From Clostridia bacterium (GTDB lineage Bacteria; Bacillota; Clostridia; Oscillospirales; Acutalibacteraceae), in contig JAFSIW010000051.1 in NCBI GenBank assembly GCA_017439545.1, positions 1 through 64,000 on the forward strand: DNA of 64,000 nt, in the 5' to 3' direction. The notes under the pieces are model-generated. The model saw only the letters and a list, made by a program, of their open reading frames with translations, did not search any database and had not been told where the DNA came from. Below are positions 43,903 to 52,967 of the stretch, in pieces. The stretch's first letter is position 1. Every line of letters starts with the position of its first letter. The translations under genes and the position numbers were made by a program.

Positions 43903-44625
43903 TTATTGGTAACGGTTGATCACACGACGGGTCACGCTACCGTCAGTAAGATCGGTATATTCTACAAACAAGGAGATTTTATTGTCCTCGTTCAGATTGG
44001 TCCAGATATCATTAGTCAGCTCGTCGATATCGTCGGGGATACTCACCCGTTCCGGTTCCCCTTGGAAGGTGGGAATGGGGTTACCGTCGGTCACGTAAGT
44101 GTGGATGAAATGTCCAACACCGTTGAGAGGGGCATAAGCAAAATGATAGCGGTTGCAAGCGGTTCCTTCGGCATCGGCACTTTTCAGAATGCTCATTTCG
44201 TAGGTAAAATCACCTTCATCAAAGGTAATCATACCGCTGATGCGAGGAGTAAAGTTGGGAGCATCCGGTTCAAAGGCACGACTTGTTAAAGCACAAGCAA
44301 AACTGCGACCTTGCTTAAGACCATTATAAATGGTATCGGTTTGGTCGCCATTGGTTACAATGCGATGATTTTCATAGCTACGAGCAGCAGCATAGATAAT
44401 CAAGGAAGGGTCTTGCACCTTAGAAGGATCAAAAGGACGGGTAAACAGCGTACCGTCTTCTTCTAAAGCAAATACCCGATTGCGGCTGTTTTCGCTCCGA
44501 CCCATAATAAAATAAGCAGAAACTGCATAGTTGCCGTTTTGGGATTTTCCCATTACCACACCGCGACCAACGTAAGGGTTACCTGCGATGCGTTCGCCCA
44601 TTGTTTTAACTTCGTAAATATTCAT
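43903..44625 (-). CDS. purO: IMP cyclohydrolase, PurO type
   Basis: Closes the purine ring (FAICAR to IMP), the last step to IMP. 240 residues. 'NPYVGRGVVMGKSQNGNYAVSAYFIMGRSENSRNRVF' (about 17-53) is the PurO opening with its R-S-x-x-S-R-N-R signature. 'SLIIYAAARS' (about 74), 'NGDQTDTIYNGL' (about 92) and 'EPDAPNFTPRISGMI' (about 119) complete the fold, related to Ntn hydrolases. Known first from archaea, where it replaces the PurH N-terminal domain. Here it sits next to a stand-alone AICAR formyltransferase, so the two make up a split PurH. Confidence 0.93.
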   Translation of the reverse strand: MNIYEVKTMGERIAGNPYVGRGVVMGKSQNGNYAVSAYFIMGRSENSRNRVFALEEDGTLFTRPFDPSKVQDPSLIIYAAARSYENHRIVTNGDQTDTIYNGLKQGRSFACALTSRAFEPDAPNFTPRISGMITFDEGDFTYEMSILKSADAEGTACNRYHFAYAPLNGVGHFIHTYVTDGNPIPTFQGEPERVSIPDDIDELTNDIWTNLNEDNKISLFVEYTDLTDGSVTRRVINRYQ

Positions 44626-44629
44626 AACT

Positions 44630-45238
44630 TTACTCCTTTATCAGTGATGCCGAGACCATCTCGGTAGCCTTAGGCAGCAGCAGCCATTCGGCTTGCTCCA
44701 TGACCCGTTTTTGCAAGATTTCGGGGGTATCGTTTTCTTCGATTGCGACGGCTTTTTGCAAAATGATTTTACCGCCGTCGGGAATTTCATTGACAAAATG
44801 AACCGTAGCCCCTGTTACTTTTACACCGTATTCCAATGCGGCCTCGTGGACACGAAGTCCATAAAAACCTTGACCGCAGAAGGAAGGAATCAACGAGGGG
44901 TGCACATTTAATATGCGGTTTTCATAAGCCTTGATGAATGATTCGCTTAAAATGCTCATAAAACCTGCCAATACGATTAAATCAATATCATATTGTTTTA
45001 AATAGGCAAGCAGTTGCGATTCAAAGGCTTCTTGACTTCCCAAATCTTTTTTAGAAACCACCAAGCCGTCAATGCCTGCCTTCTTGGCACGTTCTAACGC
45101 ATAGGCATCTGCCTTGCTGGAAAGCACCAAGCTGATCTCACCACTGTGGATGATCCCGCTTGCTTGCGCATCGATCAATGCCTGCAGATTGGTGCCGCCG
45201 CCGGAGACCAGCACGGCGATTCTCGCTTTTTTTAGCAT
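44630..45238 (-). CDS. purN: Phosphoribosylglycinamide formyltransferase
   Basis: Formylates GAR with 10-formyl-THF. 202 residues, standard. '[18 protein letters not shown]' (7-24), '[32 protein letters not shown]' (about 85-118) containing the catalytic Asn-His, and '[21 protein letters not shown]' (about 136) with the third catalytic residue slightly changed from the usual D-x-G context (EIPDGG). It overlaps purM by 7 bases. Confidence 0.95.
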   Translation of the reverse strand: MLKKARIAVLVSGGGTNLQALIDAQASGIIHSGEISLVLSSKADAYALERAKKAGIDGLVVSKKDLGSQEAFESQLLAYLKQYDIDLIVLAGFMSILSESFIKAYENRILNVHPSLIPSFCGQGFYGLRVHEAALEYGVKVTGATVHFVNEIPDGGKIILQKAVAIEENDTPEILQKRVMEQAEWLLLPKATEMVSASLIKE

Positions 45239-46269
45239 ATGGTCACCTTTTCGTCGCCTTCAACAATGGTGCCCATTACATAGGCTTCTTCCCCTGCTTC
45301 TTTCAAAACAGCAATGGCTTTTTCGGCTTCTGCAGCAGGAACAACCACACACATACCAACACCCATGTTAAAGGTGTTGAACATATCCCGTTCGGGAATG
45401 TTGCCGGTTTTGGCGATCAAATCAAAGATAGGCAGAATTTTAAGGGAAGATCGGTCAATCTTAACACCCATACCTTCGGGCAAACTACGGGGAATGTTTT
45501 CATAAAAACCGCCGCCGGTAATGTGAGAAATCGCACGCACGGTGCATTGCTCCAACAGAGCCAAGATGGGTTTCACGTAAATTTTGGTGGGAGTGAGCAA
45601 GGTTTCGGCTACACTTTTGCCGCCTAATTCTGCCACGGGTGCAGACAAATCCTTTTCCCCTACACCAAACACTTTACGAACCAAGGAAAAACCATTGGAG
45701 TGAACACCGCTGGAAGGCAGAGCAATCATAACGTCCCCTGCTTGCATGGATTTGGGATTGAGGATTTTTTTCTTATCCACAACACCAACAGCAAAACCGG
45801 CAAGGTCATATTCGTCAATGGGATAAAAACCGGGCATTTCAGCAGTTTCGCCACCAATTAAAGCGGCGCCGCTTTGTACGCAACCGTCGGCAATACCCGA
45901 AACGATAGAAGCAATTTTTTCGGGAACATTCTTACCGCAAGCGATATAATCCAAGAAGAACAAAGGCTTAGCGCCACAACAGATAATATCGTTCACACAC
46001 ATGGCAACACAGTCAATACCAACCGTGTCGTGTTTGTCTTGAATAAAAGCCAATTTCAGTTTGGTACCAACCCCATCGGTACCGCTGACCAAAACGGGTT
46101 TTTCCATACCTTCCACGTCTAATTCAAACAAACCGCCAAAACCGCCTACATCGGAGCAAACGCCTGCGGTCATGGTACGGGCCACGTGGGCTTTCATCAG
46201 TTCAACTGCTTTGTAGCCTGCGGTAATGTCTACCCCTGCGGCTGCATAACTTTCGCTAAAACTATTCAT
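45232..46269 (-). CDS. purM: Phosphoribosylformylglycinamidine cyclo-ligase
   Basis: ATP-dependent ring closure of FGAM to AIR. 345 residues, standard. '[22 protein letters not shown]' (about 8-29), '[17 protein letters not shown]' (about 60-76), '[28 protein letters not shown]' (about 87-114), '[10 protein letters not shown]' (about 142) and '[18 protein letters not shown]' (about 243) are all present. It overlaps purF by 4 bases (ATGA) and purN by 7, so translation of the three is tightly coupled. Confidence 0.96.
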   Translation of the reverse strand: MNSFSESYAAAGVDITAGYKAVELMKAHVARTMTAGVCSDVGGFGGLFELDVEGMEKPVLVSGTDGVGTKLKLAFIQDKHDTVGIDCVAMCVNDIICCGAKPLFFLDYIACGKNVPEKIASIVSGIADGCVQSGAALIGGETAEMPGFYPIDEYDLAGFAVGVVDKKKILNPKSMQAGDVMIALPSSGVHSNGFSLVRKVFGVGEKDLSAPVAELGGKSVAETLLTPTKIYVKPILALLEQCTVRAISHITGGGFYENIPRSLPEGMGVKIDRSSLKILPIFDLIAKTGNIPERDMFNTFNMGVGMCVVVPAAEAEKAIAVLKEAGEEAYVMGTIVEGDEKVTIC

Positions 46270-47711
46270 TTTTTTGTTTCTCCTTTTTCAGACAGTTTTT
46301 GTTCAAAACGGTTTTTATAAATCTTTGTGGGAACATCGGTAGGATATTTTCCATCGAAGCAAGCACAGCAGAATCCGTCACATTTTCGACCAACGGCAAT
46401 CTTCTTAGCATCTTCCAGTTCCAAATAGCCCAAAGAATCCACCCCGATAATGGCTTCGATTTCTTCTACTGTATGCTTACAAGCAATCAGTTTATCTTGG
46501 GAATCAATATCGGTGCCGTAGTAGCAAGGATATAAGAAAGGCGGCGCAGACACCCGCATATGCACTTCTTTCGCACCAGCTTCCCGCAACAGTTTTACGA
46601 TGCGTTCGCAGGTGGTGCCACGAACAATGGAGTCGTCAACAAGCACGACCCGTTTATCTTTTACCACCGAAGAGATGGGGTTCAGTTTAATGCGAACTTT
46701 ATCTTCGCGGGTGGATTGACCGGGTGCGATAAAGGTTCGACCGATATACTTGTTTTTAAGGAATCCGATGGCATAAGGAATGCCGGATTCTCGAGAATAA
46801 CCAATAGCGGCATCCAAACCCGAATCGGGAACACCTACTACAATGTCGGCTTCTACGGGATGTTCTTTGGCAAGATATTCCCCTGCTTTGGCTCTCGCCT
46901 CGTGCACCGAGCTGCCTTCAATCACCGAGTCGGGGCGAGCAAAGTAAATATATTCAAACACACATAAAGAGGGATCACACTTTTTGCAATGGGTCGTAAT
47001 GGATTGAATCCCGTTTTTGCGGCTGAGCACCAAAATTTCACCCGGCTCTAATTCACGAATCAAAGTTGCGCCAACAGCATCCAAAGCACAGCTTTCGGAA
47101 GCCACAATGTAGTCACCGGCTTCATTTTGACCGTAGCACAAAGGATGAAAACCATTGGGGTCACGAGCGGCAATCAGTTTGGTAGGCGACATTACAACCA
47201 AGGAGTATGCACCTTTAATGTAATTCATGGCTTGTTCTACTGCCACCTCAATAGAAGGAGCGGACAAGCGTTCGCGGGTAATGATATAGGAAATTACTTC
47301 AACGTCGCTGTTCATATGGAAAATAGCACCCTGCATTTCCAAATCCGAGCGAAGCTCAAAGGAGTTGATGAGACAACCGTTATAGGCCACCGCCATTCTC
47401 CCTTTGATATGGTTAACCACCATAGGCTGTGCGTTGACACGGCCTTTGGTGTCAGCTGTACCATAGCGAACATGACCCAATGCCATATCCCCTTCGCCCA
47501 GACGATGCAACACGTCTTTGGTGAACACATCATCGACCAAGCCGTCATCCCGATGATCGTGTAAAACACCGTCATCGTTCACTACAATACCGCAGCTTTC
47601 CTGACCGCGGTGTTGCAAGGCATATAAGCCGTAATAGGTAGTGGATGCAACGTCACGTGTCTCGGTGGCAAATACACCGAATACACCACAGTCCTCATGA
47701 AGTTTACTCAT
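46266..47711 (-). CDS. purF: Amidophosphoribosyltransferase
   Basis: Committed step of purine synthesis: PRPP plus glutamine to phosphoribosylamine. 481 residues. The N-terminal sequence '[15 protein letters not shown]' bears a short propeptide before Cys8, the usual autoprocessed nucleophile of the clostridial/Bacillus type. '[15 protein letters not shown]' (about 30-45), the PRPP loop '[22 protein letters not shown]' (about 355-377) and '[16 protein letters not shown]' (about 388) follow. Cysteines at about 251-258 and 441-448 are consistent with the Fe-S cluster of Bacillus-type PurF, which would make it oxygen-sensitive. Confidence 0.96.
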   Translation of the reverse strand: MSKLHEDCGVFGVFATETRDVASTTYYGLYALQHRGQESCGIVVNDDGVLHDHRDDGLVDDVFTKDVLHRLGEGDMALGHVRYGTADTKGRVNAQPMVVNHIKGRMAVAYNGCLINSFELRSDLEMQGAIFHMNSDVEVISYIITRERLSAPSIEVAVEQAMNYIKGAYSLVVMSPTKLIAARDPNGFHPLCYGQNEAGDYIVASESCALDAVGATLIRELEPGEILVLSRKNGIQSITTHCKKCDPSLCVFEYIYFARPDSVIEGSSVHEARAKAGEYLAKEHPVEADIVVGVPDSGLDAAIGYSRESGIPYAIGFLKNKYIGRTFIAPGQSTREDKVRIKLNPISSVVKDKRVVLVDDSIVRGTTCERIVKLLREAGAKEVHMRVSAPPFLYPCYYGTDIDSQDKLIACKHTVEEIEAIIGVDSLGYLELEDAKKIAVGRKCDGFCCACFDGKYPTDVPTKIYKNRFEQKLSEKGETKK

Positions 47712-47752
47712 AAAAATTCGGGCCTCCCAAATAAATTCAAAAATATAATCAA

Positions 47753-48247
47753 TTATGCATTAAATTGTTCTGCCACACGGCGATCTTTTTCTAACACAGC
47801 AGATTTATCAGCAACACGTTTGGCGTCTAATTTTGCTGCCAACGTTTCATCGGTAATGGCAAGCATTTCAATGCACAGCAAAGCAGCATTGGCAGCGCCG
47901 TTCATAGCAACGGTAGCAACCGGAATACCGCTGGGCATTTGCACGGTAGAAAGCAAAGCATCCAATCCGCCAAGACCACCGGAAACAACGGGAATGCCAA
48001 CAACAGGCAAGGTAGTATTGGCGGCAATTGCACCCGCCAGATGTGCCGCCATACCTGCGGCGGCAATGATGGCGCCAAATCCGTTTTTGCGGGCATTTTC
48101 GCTGAACACCTTGGCTTCTTCAGGGGTGCGGTGAGCGGAATATACGTGTACCTCATACGGTACTTCAAATTGTTTTAATACGGCAATCGCCTTTTCAACT
48201 ACAGGCAGATCACTGTCACTGCCCATCATAATTGCAATCTTTTTCAT
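47753..48247 (-). CDS. purE: N5-carboxyaminoimidazole ribonucleotide mutase / AIR carboxylase
   Basis: Produces CAIR from AIR. 164 residues from ATG 48247 (GGAGGAGTATTC upstream), normal length. 'IAIMMGSDSDLPVVEKA' (4-20), 'VHVYSAHRTPEEA' (about 38-50), 'IAAAGMAAHLAGAIAANTTLPVVGIPV' (about 67-93) and 'LLSTVQMPSGIPVATVAMNGAANAA' (about 103-127). First gene behind the ZTP riboswitch. No purK (ATP-dependent AIR carboxylation) is in this operon, so it either lies elsewhere or this enzyme uses CO2 directly, as proposed for PurK-less anaerobes. Confidence 0.95.
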   Translation of the reverse strand: MKKIAIMMGSDSDLPVVEKAIAVLKQFEVPYEVHVYSAHRTPEEAKVFSENARKNGFGAIIAAAGMAAHLAGAIAANTTLPVVGIPVVSGGLGGLDALLSTVQMPSGIPVATVAMNGAANAALLCIEMLAITDETLAAKLDAKRVADKSAVLEKDRRVAEQFNA

Positions 48248-48271
48248 GAATACTCCTCCTATCAATCATAC

Positions 48272-48374
48272 AAAAAGGGCGCACTTACACAACGGTATGG
48301 TAAGTGCGCCCAGACGGTCGGCTGTAACCATTTTCTGCTCCTTTGCGGTGCTCCGCTCAATATCCGTCAGTTAC
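48272..48374 (-). promoter_or_regulatory. ZTP (pfl) riboswitch with overlapping terminator, controlling the purine operon
   Basis: On the minus strand GTAACTGACGG (48374-48364), the small hairpin GCGG/CCGC, GGAGC, GGTTAC that pairs back to GTAAC, and CCGTCTGGGC, the near-invariant 3' motif of ZTP aptamers (consensus CCGCCUGGGC). The final GGGC also begins a 12-bp terminator stem (48300-48311 with 48277-48288) that ends in five T residues (48276-48272). Known for the class: ZTP/ZMP, which build up when 10-formyl-THF is short, stabilise the aptamer and prevent termination. This fits exactly with the formyl-transfer genes purN, AICAR formyltransferase, glyA and fhs in the operon. Confidence 0.87.
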
Positions 48375-48449
48375 AGAAAACGAAGATGCACAAACGATGG
48401 AATATGTGGTAGTTCCAAGGGCACATCTTAAATTTTAACTACGATAGAT

Positions 48450-48479
48450 AGTATACCATAATTGGCAGGACAATGTCAA
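48450..48479 (-). promoter_or_regulatory. Sigma-A promoter of the purine operon
   Basis: Minus strand TTGACA (48474-48479), 18-base spacer, TATACT (48450-48455). The roughly 200-base leader before purE carries the ZTP riboswitch. Nothing else supportable is seen in 48480-48600. Confidence 0.8.
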
Positions 48480-48601
48480 GAAAAGTCGGGGACATTTTTC
48501 AACAAAGAAGTTGGAATTTTCGCCCCTCATTTTGGTATGGATGATGGTTTCTATCACAGTTTGTTTACATAACGTCGAAAACGCACCAAGTCAATGAAAA
48601 A

Positions 48602-48630
48602 CGCCCCGAATGATTGCTTAATTCGGGGCG
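48602..48630 (-). terminator. Terminator of the pyrimidine operon
   Basis: 10-bp stem cgccccgaat / attcggggcg followed on the minus strand by a T-run; just past the pyrI stop. Confidence 0.88.
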
Positions 48631-48635
48631 CAAGA

Positions 48636-49052
48636 TTATTGGGTTTTGGTATCGCAATAAATACAACGATAGATGCGATTGTCCCGATCGGTTAAACGGA
48701 ACACGTGAGGCAACTCTTGCTCGGTGGTAGTGATGCAACGGGGGTTTTTGCAGAACAAAACGTTTTCTAATTTTTCAGGCAGGTGAACACGGCGTTTTTC
48801 CACCAATTCTTCGTTACGAATAATATCGATGGTAACACCGGGGTCCACGTAGCCCAAAATATCCATATTCACGTCAATGTCGGCATCAATTTTAATGATA
48901 TCCTTTTTGCCCATTTTGCGGCTGTTTACGTTTTTGATAATCGCAACCGAGCAATCCAGATTATCCAATTTCAGCAATTTATAAATCTGCATGCCTTTGC
49001 CGGCGGTGATATGGTCTAACACAATACCGTTTTGAATGGAATCGATTTTCAT
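48636..49052 (-). CDS. pyrI: Aspartate carbamoyltransferase regulatory subunit
   Basis: Nucleotide-binding regulatory chain of ATCase. 138 residues. N-terminal effector-binding half '[20 protein letters not shown]' (about 10-29), and a C-terminal zinc domain with ligands in 'CKNPRCI' (about 101-107) and 'YRCIYCDT' (about 129-136), which contacts the catalytic subunit. Its presence shows an allosterically controlled, E. coli-like c6r6 enzyme, inhibited by CTP in known cases. It overlaps pyrB by 4 bases. Confidence 0.95.
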   Translation of the reverse strand: MKIDSIQNGIVLDHITAGKGMQIYKLLKLDNLDCSVAIIKNVNSRKMGKKDIIKIDADIDVNMDILGYVDPGVTIDIIRNEELVEKRRVHLPEKLENVLFCKNPRCITTTEQELPHVFRLTDRDNRIYRCIYCDTKTQ

Positions 49053-49966
49053 ACTTCTACCTCCAGCAATTTCAAGATCAAAGACATGCGCATAATTTTG
49101 CCGTTAAACACCTGTTTGAAATAACAAGCGCGGGGGTCATTGTCGATGGCCACCGAAATTTCGTTTACACGAGGCAAGGGATGAAGCACACTGCAATCTG
49201 CTTTGGCTAATTTCATCTTATCAGGTGTAAGAATGTAGCTATCCTTCAAGCGAACGTAATCCTCTTCGTTGAAGAAGCGTTCCCGTTGTACACGGGTCAT
49301 ATACAGAATATCCAATTCAGGCAAAACTGCCTCAAAATCGGTGGTTTGCACGTATTCCAGATTATTCTTTTGAATGATATCTTTTTTGATGTAACTGGGC
49401 AATTTCAGTTCGTCGGGAGAAATCAATACAAACTTAATGCCGGTATAGCGAGAAAGAGCGGTAATCAACGAGTGCACGGTGCGACCAAATTTCAAGTCAC
49501 CGCAAAAACCGACGGTCAGGTTGTTAAGACGCCCTTTTTCCCGATAAATGGTGAGCAAGTCAGCCAACGTTTGGGTGGGATGGTTGTGACCGCCGTCCCC
49601 TGCGTTAATGACCGGAATGCTGGCATTGATCGAAGCAACGTAAGGCGCACCTTCTTTGGGATGGCGCATAGCAATCACATCAGCATAGCAAGAAACGGTT
49701 TTGGCGGTATCAGCGACGCTCTCCCCTTTTGTGGCAGAGCTGGAGCCGGCCGAAGCCATGCTGATGACGTTGCCGCCCAACTCATACATTGCCGCTTCAA
49801 AACTCAAGCGAGTACGGGTAGAAGGCTCAAAAAACAAGGTGGCCAATTTTTTACCGTCACAAGCGTGGGCGTATTTTTTAGGATTGGCAATGATATCTTC
49901 GGCCCGTTGTAACAATTCGTCTATTTCTTCAATAGACAGTTCTGCGATGTCGATCAAACTTCTCAT
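49049..49966 (-). CDS. pyrB: Aspartate carbamoyltransferase catalytic subunit
   Basis: Carbamoyl phosphate plus aspartate to carbamoylaspartate. 305 residues, standard. Carbamoyl-phosphate loop '[16 protein letters not shown]' (about 46-61), '[21 protein letters not shown]' (about 73-93) with the Ser-Lys pair from the neighbouring subunit, '[21 protein letters not shown]' (about 120-140) and '[11 protein letters not shown]' (about 263). Directly follows pyrE (TAA then ATG). Confidence 0.96.
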   Translation of the reverse strand: MRSLIDIAELSIEEIDELLQRAEDIIANPKKYAHACDGKKLATLFFEPSTRTRLSFEAAMYELGGNVISMASAGSSSATKGESVADTAKTVSCYADVIAMRHPKEGAPYVASINASIPVINAGDGGHNHPTQTLADLLTIYREKGRLNNLTVGFCGDLKFGRTVHSLITALSRYTGIKFVLISPDELKLPSYIKKDIIQKNNLEYVQTTDFEAVLPELDILYMTRVQRERFFNEEDYVRLKDSYILTPDKMKLAKADCSVLHPLPRVNEISVAIDNDPRACYFKQVFNGKIMRMSLILKLLEVEV

Positions 49967-50614
49967 TTATTTTGCCCCTCCAATCCAGCTCTCATCAGAA
50001 GGATTGTTTCGGAAAGCAATCAAACGGGCAACATCTTCGGGCTGAATATAGTTTTCGTCAGCCGCTACCCGAGCGATGCAATCGAAGTTGGTCAAGCTGA
50101 TATTTTTCACTCCTGCGGCGGCGAGACGATCAATTCCTTTTTGCATACCGTAAGTGAAAATAGAAACAATGCCCAACACTTCGGCACCTGCTTCACGCAG
50201 AGCGTCAACCGCTTCCAGAACGCTACCGCCGGTGGAGATCAGATCTTCAACTACAACCACTTTTTGACCTGCTTCTAATTTACCTTCAATACGATTTTGA
50301 CGGCCGTGGTCTTTGGCGCTACCACGCACGTAACCCATAGGCAGACCCAAAAAATGGGCGGCAATGGCGGCATGGGCGATACCTGCCGTAGCAGTACCCA
50401 TCAGCACTTCGGTTTCAGGAAAATTTTCTTTAATCAGTTCCGCCAAACCTTGCTCTACGTGTTGACGCACCTTGGGTGCAGTCAAAATCAAGCGGTTGTC
50501 GCAGTAAACGGGGCTTTTAATGCCCGAAGCCCAAGTAAAGGGCTCATCGGGACGGAAAAACACCGCACTGATAGACAATAAATCTTTTGCAATTTGTTGT
50601 TCTCTCATAATCAT
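49967..50614 (-). CDS. pyrE: Orotate phosphoribosyltransferase
   Basis: Joins orotate with PRPP to give OMP. 215 residues. 'FTWASGIKSPVYCDNRL' (about 25-41), 'GYVRGSAKDHGRQNRIEG' (flexible catalytic loop, about 94-111), and the PRPP motif 'VVVVEDLISTGGSVLEAVDAL' (about 117-137). The start could be either of two close ATG codons (50614 or 50608); the AAGGAG site is 4 or 10 bases away respectively. Confidence 0.94.
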   Translation of the reverse strand: MIMREQQIAKDLLSISAVFFRPDEPFTWASGIKSPVYCDNRLILTAPKVRQHVEQGLAELIKENFPETEVLMGTATAGIAHAAIAAHFLGLPMGYVRGSAKDHGRQNRIEGKLEAGQKVVVVEDLISTGGSVLEAVDALREAGAEVLGIVSIFTYGMQKGIDRLAAAGVKNISLTNFDCIARVAADENYIQPEDVARLIAFRNNPSDESWIGGAK

Positions 50615-50628
50615 CTATCTCCTTATTC

Positions 50629-51327
50629 TTAATCGACAAACTCTTTTACACACCGCTCGTAGGCAGCCAAAGGATCTTCTGCTGCGGTGATAGGACGACC
50701 GACAACAATGTAGTCGGAGCCGATTTCTTTGGCTTTTTCGGGGGTGGTAACCCGCACTTGGTCACCTACGTCACCGTCAGCGAAACGAACACCGGGGGTA
50801 ACGGTGAAAAATTCAGCTCCGCAACGCTCGTGGACTTTGCCTGCTTCCAAGGGAGAGCAAACTACACCGTCTAACCCTGCGATTTTGGCATTGTTGGCAT
50901 AGTGAAGCACAACCTCATCAATAGGTTCTTTAATCAGCAGATCGTTTTCCATCCGTTCTTGGCTGGTAGAAGTCAATTGAGTAACCGCAATGAGCAAAGG
51001 ACGAGTTCCGTCGGGACGGGTGAGACCTTCCAACGCAGCTTTCATCATATCAATGGTGCCTGCGGCGTGCAGATTAACCATATCCGCACCAAGACCGGAC
51101 AACACAGCCATAGATTTGCGAACGGTGTTGGGAATGTCGTGCAATTTCAAATCCAAAAATACTTTGTGACCCCGTTCCTTCAAGTTGGTAACAATAGAAG
51201 GGCCTGCGGCATAAAACAATTCCATCCCGATTTTTACAAAAGGACGCTTGTCGCCGAATTGTTCTAAGAATGCATAGGTTTGTTCTGCGCCTGCAAAGTC
51301 ACAGGCAATAATTACGTCTTTTCCCAT
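50629..51327 (-). CDS. pyrF: Orotidine 5'-phosphate decarboxylase
   Basis: OMP to UMP, the last step. 232 residues, bacterial type I. 'VIIACDFAGAEQTYAFLEQF' (5-24), catalytic 'KVFLDLKLHDIPNTVRKS' (about 55-72) with the D-x-K-x-x-D signature, 'VTPGVRFADGDVGDQVRV' (about 179) and 'GSDYIVVGRPITAAEDPLAAY' (about 204-224). Its ATG overlaps the pyrD stop by one base. Confidence 0.95.
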   Translation of the reverse strand: MGKDVIIACDFAGAEQTYAFLEQFGDKRPFVKIGMELFYAAGPSIVTNLKERGHKVFLDLKLHDIPNTVRKSMAVLSGLGADMVNLHAAGTIDMMKAALEGLTRPDGTRPLLIAVTQLTSTSQERMENDLLIKEPIDEVVLHYANNAKIAGLDGVVCSPLEAGKVHERCGAEFFTVTPGVRFADGDVGDQVRVTTPEKAKEIGSDYIVVGRPITAAEDPLAAYERCVKEFVD

Positions 51328-52238
51328 TAGTGGGCACCTCCGATAATATCATTCAAATCGTTGATTCCATACTGTTCCATTACCCGCGGCAGATCGACAA
51401 TAATATCCCGACAAGCACAAGGATTCACAAGATTGGCCGCGCCAACCTGAACTGCGGTCGCCCCCGCCAACATCATTTCAATTACGTCTTTTGCAGTAGA
51501 AACACCGCCCATGCCAACCACGGGAATGTTAACTGCTTGGGACACCTGATACACCATTCGCACCGCCACGGGGAAAATGGCGCTACCCGAAAAGCCACCC
51601 ATTTTGTTGGCGATAACAGGCTTTTTGGTTTTAAGATCAATTCGCATACCAAGCAAGGTGTTAATCAGACTAATCCCATCTGCCCCTGCCTCTTCGCAAG
51701 CCTTGGCGATTGCTACAATGTCGGTCACGTTGGGCGACAGTTTAATAATCACCGGCTTGGTGGTAACCTCTTTTACCGCTTTGGTGACGATTGCAGCCTG
51801 TTCAGGGTCAGTACCAAAACTCATGCCGCCGCCGTGTACGTTGGGGCAAGAACTGTTTACTTCCAACCAACCTACTTGATCTTGGGCATCGATCAAACGG
51901 CAGGTTTCGGCATAGGCATCCACCGAAAAACCGCTCACGTTAGCCATAACAGGCTTATGGAAACATTTGGCAAGTTTGGGAAGTTCTTCGCTGATTACCT
52001 TTTCCACACCGGGATTTTGCAGACCCACTGCATTGATCATGCCTGCGGTACACTCCGCAATACGGGGCGTGGGATTGCCAAAACGAGGTTCGAGAGTTGT
52101 TCCTTTAAAAGAAAAAGTGCCGAGACAGTTGATGTCATACAATTCGGCAAATTCATAGCCGAAGCCGAAGGTACCGCTGGCGGGAATGACGGGGTTATCT
52201 AACTCAATACCGCACAAATTCACTTTTGTATTTACCAT
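51327..52238 (-). CDS. pyrD: Dihydroorotate dehydrogenase, class 1B catalytic subunit
   Basis: FMN enzyme oxidising dihydroorotate to orotate and passing electrons through PyrK to NAD+. 303 residues from ATG 52238 (GGGAGGAGATCAT upstream), the PyrDB length. '[19 protein letters not shown]' (about 13-31), '[19 protein letters not shown]' (about 42), catalytic Cys region '[18 protein letters not shown]' (about 124-141), '[29 protein letters not shown]' (about 159) and '[26 protein letters not shown]' (about 238). It overlaps pyrK by 7 bases, as usual for the PyrDK pair. Confidence 0.95.
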   Translation of the reverse strand: MVNTKVNLCGIELDNPVIPASGTFGFGYEFAELYDINCLGTFSFKGTTLEPRFGNPTPRIAECTAGMINAVGLQNPGVEKVISEELPKLAKCFHKPVMANVSGFSVDAYAETCRLIDAQDQVGWLEVNSSCPNVHGGGMSFGTDPEQAAIVTKAVKEVTTKPVIIKLSPNVTDIVAIAKACEEAGADGISLINTLLGMRIDLKTKKPVIANKMGGFSGSAIFPVAVRMVYQVSQAVNIPVVGMGGVSTAKDVIEMMLAGATAVQVGAANLVNPCACRDIIVDLPRVMEQYGINDLNDIIGGAH

Positions 52239-52963
52239 ATGATCTCCTCCCGTTCCAATACAGGGCCTTCTCGGCAAATGCGTTTATTACCGTATTTGGT
52301 CTTGCATGAGCAGCCCATGCAAGCGCCGAAACCGCAACCCATCCGTTCTTCAAAACTATATTGACCACCGGTCACAGCGGTGGCTTCAATCGCTTTGAAC
52401 ATGGGCATAGGACCGCAAGTATAAAAGTAAGAATAGGTTAAATTCTTTAAGACATCGGTTACAAATCCCTTGGTGCCATAGCTACCGTCGGCAGTCGCCA
52501 CATAAACCGTAGCACCTAAGGCTTTAAATTCATCTTCATAAAAGATTTCCTCTTTGGTATTAAACCCAAGAATCACTTGTACATTTTTGCCTTCTTGCAG
52601 CAGTTTTTTGCACAAGTTATACATAGGCGGAACACCAACGCCGCCACCGATCAACACAGGCGCGTCGCCGCTTTTAGAAGTGTCAAATCCGTTACCAAGA
52701 CCAACCAGCACATCCAAAGTTTGCCCTGCGGTCATTTGGGCCATTTGTTCGGTACCTTCCCCTACCACTTTATACAACAAGGTGATGGTGGTATCATCAT
52801 AGTCGCACACCGAAATGGGTCGACGCAGGAACTTTCCTTCCAACTGAATATTCACAAACTGACCGGGGGCTGTCAAGGCAGAAGTATCCCCTTCCAGCAC
52901 CATTTTGTATACCAATTCGGTCAGCGCAACGTTTTCTTTGATGGTATATAACGCTTGAATCAT
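52232..52963 (-). CDS. pyrK: Dihydroorotate dehydrogenase electron transfer subunit
   Basis: FAD and [2Fe-2S] subunit that transfers electrons from PyrD to NAD+. 243 residues from ATG 52963. FAD-binding '[26 protein letters not shown]' (about 43-68), NAD-binding '[21 protein letters not shown]' (about 97-117), and the cluster motif '[18 protein letters not shown]' with a fourth Cys in 'RICREGPVL' near the C-terminus. GGAAGGAATAAAAGC precedes the start, five bases after pyrC. Confidence 0.95.
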   Translation of the reverse strand: MIQALYTIKENVALTELVYKMVLEGDTSALTAPGQFVNIQLEGKFLRRPISVCDYDDTTITLLYKVVGEGTEQMAQMTAGQTLDVLVGLGNGFDTSKSGDAPVLIGGGVGVPPMYNLCKKLLQEGKNVQVILGFNTKEEIFYEDEFKALGATVYVATADGSYGTKGFVTDVLKNLTYSYFYTCGPMPMFKAIEATAVTGGQYSFEERMGCGFGACMGCSCKTKYGNKRICREGPVLEREEIIW

Positions 52964-52967
52964 GCTT

